Below, piece after piece: positions 60,751 through 64,000 of a DNA stretch of 64,000 bases. A model generated the notes under the pieces. That model saw only the letters and a program-made list of their open reading frames with translations. It did no database searches and was not told the DNA's origin. Location of the stretch: positions 1 to 64,000 of the forward strand of contig CBDBED010000008.1 of assembly GCA_965204245.1 (NCBI GenBank), in the 5' to 3' direction. This DNA comes from JAAXIE01 sp965204245. Lineage in GTDB: Bacteria > Chloroflexota > Dehalococcoidia > Lucifugimonadales > JAAXIE01. The stretch's first letter is position 1. Each line of letters opens with the position of its first letter. Position numbers and translations under genes: made by a program.

Positions 60751-61079
60751 GTAGGAGGCGCGTTACGCCGGACTATTGGTTCGAACGCGATTGTCGCACC
60801 CCGCACTCCGAATCGTACGCTGTCATTGACGATGAGAATGCCATTGGCAGGGTCGACCTCCACTACACTCCCACCATGGTGCATGGAACCCTATGCGTTC
60901 CAGAGAGTTTCACCACGGAGGACATTCAAGAACTTGTAGAGACTATCGACGAGGAACTAGTCGATATGGTGGGCGTGGTACGCAACGAGTTCGTGGTGCA
61001 TGTGTTTCAAGGGCGTGAGGCTGGTGTGTTCAGCGACCAAGACTTGGAGAGCGGGTCTAATGGGCGGTCGGGCTGCTAA
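60714..61079 (+). CDS. Hypothetical protein downstream of proA
   Basis: 121 residues if read from ATG 60714, which overlaps proA by 37 bases. A clean AGGAGG at 60752 is followed by no ATG/GTG/TTG at normal distance in this frame, so the true start is unclear. The later part reads ESYAVIDDENAIGRVDLHYTPTMVHGTLCVPES, then DIQELVETIDEELVDMVGVVRNEFVVHVFQG. No family recognised. The even, acidic composition and good codon use favour a real protein. Confidence 0.5.
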   Translation: MGGDGQRTSKALSRRRVTPDYWFERDCRTPHSESYAVIDDENAIGRVDLHYTPTMVHGTLCVPESFTTEDIQELVETIDEELVDMVGVVRNEFVVHVFQGREAGVFSDQDLESGSNGRSGC

Positions 61080-61107
61080 TAGAGGCCCTACAACCGAGTC
61101 TATTCGC

Positions 61108-62061
61108 TCAACCTTTTCTCTGGACGGCGCGTTTGACCGCGGCCTCGATGTCACCTACGCCTAGACCGTACTTGGCCAACAACTGGGCAGGTTGACCGGA
61201 CTCGGCATAGCCGTGAAGTGAAACGACCTCCAACGGCACTGGAACATGCTGTCCTAGAACGCGACCCACTATGCTGGCCAACCCACCGTGGACATAGTGC
61301 TCTTCGGCAGTGATGATTGCACCTGTTTCGTCGGCCGCCTTTAGCACGGCTTCTTCATCAGCGGGTTGCAGAGTGTGCATATTGACTACCCTTACGGCGA
61401 GTCCCTGTTCGCTCAAGTTCGCTGAGGCCTGAAGGGCCACGGGCACCATTGTACCGACGGCAATGATGGTTGCGTCCTGACCTTTCTCAATCACCTCAGC
61501 TTTGCCCAGGCGGAACGTGTAATCTTCGGAGTGCACAACTGGGGTGGCGGGGCGGTACAGGCGAATATAGAAGGGGCCGGGGGTTTGGGCGGCTACCCTT
61601 ACAGCTTGCCGGGTTTCCACGGCATCGGACGGACAAACTACGGTGAAGCCGGGCAGCGAGCAGGCCAAAGCGATGTCTTCTATACCGTGGGCAGACATAC
61701 CGTCCTCGCCAGTGAGGAGACCCGCGTGGGTGCATACGACTTTCACGTTCAGTTGGGGCTGAGCGATCGCCACTCGCAATTGGTCAAACGGTCGGCCGGT
61801 GCCAAACACGGCGAAGGTACTGACAAAAGGTATCTTGCCCGAGGCTGCCAAGCCTGCTGCCACCCCCATCATGTTCTGTTCGGCGGGCCCAAAATCGAAA
61901 AAGCGGTCAGGGTACTCCGCCGCAAAAAGGTGAGTGAAGGTGGACTTATTCAAGTCGCCGCCGAGGACGACTACGTCACTATTCTCAGCGCCCAACTCCA
62001 ACAGAGTCTTGCCGTAAACCTCACGAGTTGACGCTGATGCCAGGGCCGTTGCCATTACCAC
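61108..62061 (-). CDS. Transketolase C-terminal subunit (split form)
   Basis: 317 residues (start GTG 62061 or ATG 62055). LGGDLNKSTFTHLFAAEYPDRFFDFGPAEQNMMGVAAGLA is the pyrimidine-binding domain with the catalytic Glu; GEDGMSAHGIEDIALACSLPG and SAEEHYVHGG-like (TAEEHYVHGGLASIVG) complete it. This subunit pairs with the N-terminal subunit encoded just upstream to make one thiamine-diphosphate enzyme acting on sugar phosphates; DXS-like relatives are possible, but the pair pattern is transketolase. Confidence 0.93.
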   Translation of the reverse strand: MVMATALASASTREVYGKTLLELGAENSDVVVLGGDLNKSTFTHLFAAEYPDRFFDFGPAEQNMMGVAAGLAASGKIPFVSTFAVFGTGRPFDQLRVAIAQPQLNVKVVCTHAGLLTGEDGMSAHGIEDIALACSLPGFTVVCPSDAVETRQAVRVAAQTPGPFYIRLYRPATPVVHSEDYTFRLGKAEVIEKGQDATIIAVGTMVPVALQASANLSEQGLAVRVVNMHTLQPADEEAVLKAADETGAIITAEEHYVHGGLASIVGRVLGQHVPVPLEVVSLHGYAESGQPAQLLAKYGLGVGDIEAAVKRAVQRKG

Positions 62062-62095
62062 CTCATTCCCTTCTCTTGGGGATGTAAAAGCCGTC

Positions 62096-62941
62096 CTAGG
62101 CTAGTTCCCTAATTGCCTGCTCGTATTCTTCCTTATTGGGAGCCCGACCATGGAAATCGGGGTTGTTCTCCATCATGCTGACGCCTTTGCCCTTAACGGT
62201 GCGGGCTAGGACCATGGTGGGACGATTGCGGGTACGTCCGGCCCTTCGCAGGACATCGCGGAGCTGTCCCATGTCATGGCCGTCCACCTCCAGCACACGC
62301 CATCCGAAAGCTCGCCACTTGGATGCTAGGGGCTCCAGTCGCATCACATCATCGGTAAACCGGTCGTTCTGGATGCGGTTACGGTCCACGATAGCGATCA
62401 GGTTCCCAAGCCGGTAGTGAGAAGCCGACATAGCAGCCTCCCAGATCTGTCCTTCGTCGCACTCTCCGTCACCGAGTAATGCGTAGACGTTGTAGCGCTG
62501 GTTAGACAGGCGGGCGGCTAAGGCTGCTCCTATGGCAAAGGAGAGTCCTTGACCTAGGGAGCCCGAATTCATCTCGACGCCAGGAGTGCCCGGGTGGGCG
62601 TGGCCCTGAAGCATGGCACCGGTTTTGCGGAAGTTCCAAAGTTCCTCGCGAGGAAAATATCCACGACTGGCTAGGACAGCATAGAGGCCTGGGCAAGCAT
62701 GGCCCTTGCTAAGGATGAAGCGGTCGCGATCAGGCCAACTGGGGTTGGCAGGGTCGTGGCGCAAGACATCGAAATAAAGGGCCACCAGTATGTCCATTTC
62801 GGAGAGAGACCCTCCCGGATGGCCGCTGCCTGCTTGGTAGATGGCTTCGATAGCGTCCCGCCGCAGCTCTCGCGCAATGCCTTCCAACTCTTCGATGCTG
62901 CGGTGGTTGTTGGCATTGGGGGCACTGCTTCTAGTTGCCAC
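62096..62941 (-). CDS. Transketolase N-terminal subunit (split form)
   Basis: 281 residues from a GTG preceded by GGGGAGAG. AIYQAGSGHPGGSLSEMDILVALYFDVL, KGHACPGLYAVLASRGYF, GSLGQGLSFAIGAALAARL and LLGDGECDEGQIWEAAMSASHYRLGNLIAIVDRNRIQNDR (GDG ... N thiamine motif, split here). It binds the thiamine diphosphate and its Mg. The partner follows after 34 bases, so the two form an operon. Split transketolases are common in archaea, Chloroflexota and Firmicutes. Confidence 0.94.
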   Translation of the reverse strand: MATRSSAPNANNHRSIEELEGIARELRRDAIEAIYQAGSGHPGGSLSEMDILVALYFDVLRHDPANPSWPDRDRFILSKGHACPGLYAVLASRGYFPREELWNFRKTGAMLQGHAHPGTPGVEMNSGSLGQGLSFAIGAALAARLSNQRYNVYALLGDGECDEGQIWEAAMSASHYRLGNLIAIVDRNRIQNDRFTDDVMRLEPLASKWRAFGWRVLEVDGHDMGQLRDVLRRAGRTRNRPTMVLARTVKGKGVSMMENNPDFHGRAPNKEEYEQAIRELA

Positions 62942-62972
62942 CTACTCACTCTCCCCTATTCGATAACGACCG

Positions 62973-62978
62973 ATTATA
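62973..62978 (-). promoter_or_regulatory. -10 element for the transketolase operon
   Basis: A perfect TATAAT on the - strand, 32 bases before the GTG start. The spacer is shared with the divergent amidohydrolase gene. Confidence 0.45.
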
Positions 62979-63025
62979 GTCGGCCCTCGAAACGGGTGTC
63001 CATATACAACCTTGGTACGTGTACC

Positions 63026-63031
63026 TATAAT
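63026..63031 (+). promoter_or_regulatory. -10 element giving a leaderless amidohydrolase mRNA
   Basis: A perfect TATAAT ends only 8 bases before the GTG at 63040. Transcription would start at or within two bases of the start codon, so the message is probably leaderless; no ribosome site is present. Confidence 0.5.
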
Positions 63032-63039
63032 CGCCTGTC

Positions 63040-63876
63040 GTGATTGTAGATTTCCATGCTCACATTCTGCCCCCCAGCTTCCGGCGTATGAGGGATGACT
63101 ACCTTCGCCGGGATTTAACCTTTCGCTCCCTGTTCACCAGTCAGAAGTCCAAATTGGCCACCGCCGAGGAACTCCTCGATGCTATGGACAAGGCGCAAGT
63201 CGATATCGCCGTCGTGATGGGCTATGGTTGGACCGATTCCGATGTCGCCCGTGAAGCTAATGACTACCTTTTGGAGAGCGCTGCCCGTTACCCACGTCTG
63301 GTACCGTTTTGTTCGGTCAATCCGGCGTGGGGGCAAGCAGCGATCGACGAGGTGGAGCGCTGTGCCGGTGCGGGAGCAAAGGGCATAGGCGAGTTGCACC
63401 CTGACACTCAGGGGTACGACATCACCGAGTTCGACACCATGTCAGGGGTGATGAGGGCTGCGGAGCAATTGGGGTTAGTGGTCCTAACCCACAGTTCAGA
63501 GCCGGTGGGACATGACTATCCGGGCAAGGGACAGACGACTCCTGACCGGCTCCTCGCATTCTGCTGCAACTTTCCGAGGAACACTGTTGTATGCGCCCAT
63601 TGGGGAGGCGGATTGCCGTTCTACTCCTTGATGCCGGAGGTAAGGGAATCGCTATCCAACGTCTACTTCGACACGGCGGCCACGCCCTTTCTATACCGTG
63701 CGGAGGTCTATTCCACAGTTGCCAGGTCGGCTGGTTGCCAGCGAATCCTGTTTGGGAGTGACTATCCTCTGATGGCGTATTCCCGGTCCTTGGGGCAAGT
63801 CCGCGAGGCTGAACTTTCTCCCGAAGCCTTGGAGCATGTGCTATGGCGGAACGCTGCCAACCTGCTGGATCTATGA
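63040..63876 (+). CDS. Amidohydrolase-2 family metal-dependent hydrolase
   Basis: 278 residues from a GTG right at the predicted transcript start. DFHAHILPP carries the H-x-H metal motif; AGAKGIGELHPDTQGYD, VVLTHSSEP, VVCAHWGGGLPFY and ILFGSDYPLMAY carry the remaining ligands and the acidic residue. Same superfamily as the 406-residue protein at 12948 but shorter. Reaction not predictable: hydrolysis or decarboxylation. Its stop overlaps the next ATG. Confidence 0.9.
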   Translation: MIVDFHAHILPPSFRRMRDDYLRRDLTFRSLFTSQKSKLATAEELLDAMDKAQVDIAVVMGYGWTDSDVAREANDYLLESAARYPRLVPFCSVNPAWGQAAIDEVERCAGAGAKGIGELHPDTQGYDITEFDTMSGVMRAAEQLGLVVLTHSSEPVGHDYPGKGQTTPDRLLAFCCNFPRNTVVCAHWGGGLPFYSLMPEVRESLSNVYFDTAATPFLYRAEVYSTVARSAGCQRILFGSDYPLMAYSRSLGQVREAELSPEALEHVLWRNAANLLDL

Positions 63877-64000
63877 GAGTGGAGACTCTCCCGGACTATT
63901 TGGCTCCCGGACTTGACATAGTTTTTGTTGGTTTGAACCCGTCGACAATCTCAGTGAAGGCGGGCCACTACTTTGCGAACCCACGCAACCGCTTTTGGCA
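63873..64000 (+). CDS. mug: Mismatch-specific uracil-DNA glycosylase (Mug/TDG-like), partial
   Basis: Begins at ATG 63873, overlapping the amidohydrolase stop (ATGA), and runs off the window (42 residues). LDIVFVGLNPSTISVKAGHYFANPRNRFW carries the Mug/TDG active-site block GLNPS-x4-GHYFA-x-PxNRFW (split over its length). It removes uracil or thymine from G mismatches. The C-terminus lies outside. Confidence 0.85.
   Translation, partial: MRVETLPDYLAPGLDIVFVGLNPSTISVKAGHYFANPRNRFW

Noticed and set aside
60770..60800. tRNA-like GGTTCGA string
   Set aside because: It lies inside a coding frame and no cloverleaf arms fit around it. No other tRNA signals were seen in the window.

Overview
This 64 kb stretch is dense, high-GC bacterial chromosome with frequent GTG and TTG starts and well-formed AGGAGG ribosome sites. 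There is no rRNA, CRISPR array or insertion sequence, and I found no tRNA. The gene content points to the Chloroflexota, probably the SAR202 / Dehalococcoidia group. Supporting features are flavin-dependent luciferase-like oxidoreductases, two amidohydrolase-2 proteins, VOC proteins, an aerobic-CO-dehydrogenase-type molybdenum hydroxylase, an LmbE deacetylase and a dihydroxyphthalate-decarboxylase-like binding protein. That placement is an inference from gene content, not a phylogenetic result.

Layout. 0-3.5 kb: the start of an arylsulfotransferase-like gene, then four consecutive small genes (3-methyladenine glycosylase, DUF1801, DsbA-like, RidA) that each carry one frameshift, then an intact HAM1-like pyrophosphatase. 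3.6-5.4 kb: small proteins and a PAC2 protein. 5.4-6.8 kb: repeat element A. 6.8-17 kb: catabolic accessory genes (two VOC proteins, alpha/beta hydrolase, LLM oxidoreductase, methyltransferase plus acyl-CoA ligase, amidohydrolase, epimerase, SDR) with an Fpg-type repair glycosylase. 17-24.6 kb: an MscS channel and a five-gene molybdenum hydroxylase operon (small, large and medium subunits, MoxR ATPase, VWA protein). 24.6-29.9 kb: a Dpp/Opp-type ABC transporter without a binding protein, followed by a membrane protein. 30.4-35.4 kb: Gfo/Idh oxidoreductase, retropepsin-like protein, A-type Fe-S carrier, MeaB, DUF429 and a stomatin-like protein. 35.4-36.8 kb: repeat element B, lying between the stomatin-like gene and its usual operon partner NfeD. 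38.4-49.3 kb: housekeeping genes (glyA; rpsF-ssb-rpsR; a PPIase-like protein; hom-thrC; folE) and a GNAT / glycosyltransferase / DUF502 run. 49.5-54.6 kb: LmbE, binding protein, FAD oxidoreductase, comF, HAD. 54.6-64 kb: mfd, proB-proA, a split transketolase, an amidohydrolase and the start of a mug-type glycosylase.

The most unusual content is the pair of composite repeat elements A (about 5.67-6.74 kb, + strand) and B (about 36.40-35.62 kb, - strand). Both have the same order: a long hairpin with the same flanks and loop but compensating arm changes, a TTGACA-type promoter, a short conserved start with a ribosome-site-like purine run, and then repeat units. Each unit carries its own six-base theme several times, and the arms remain complementary while their sequence differs between units. 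I know of no named family with this design. It may be a mobile or structured-RNA element, or a strange repeat protein.
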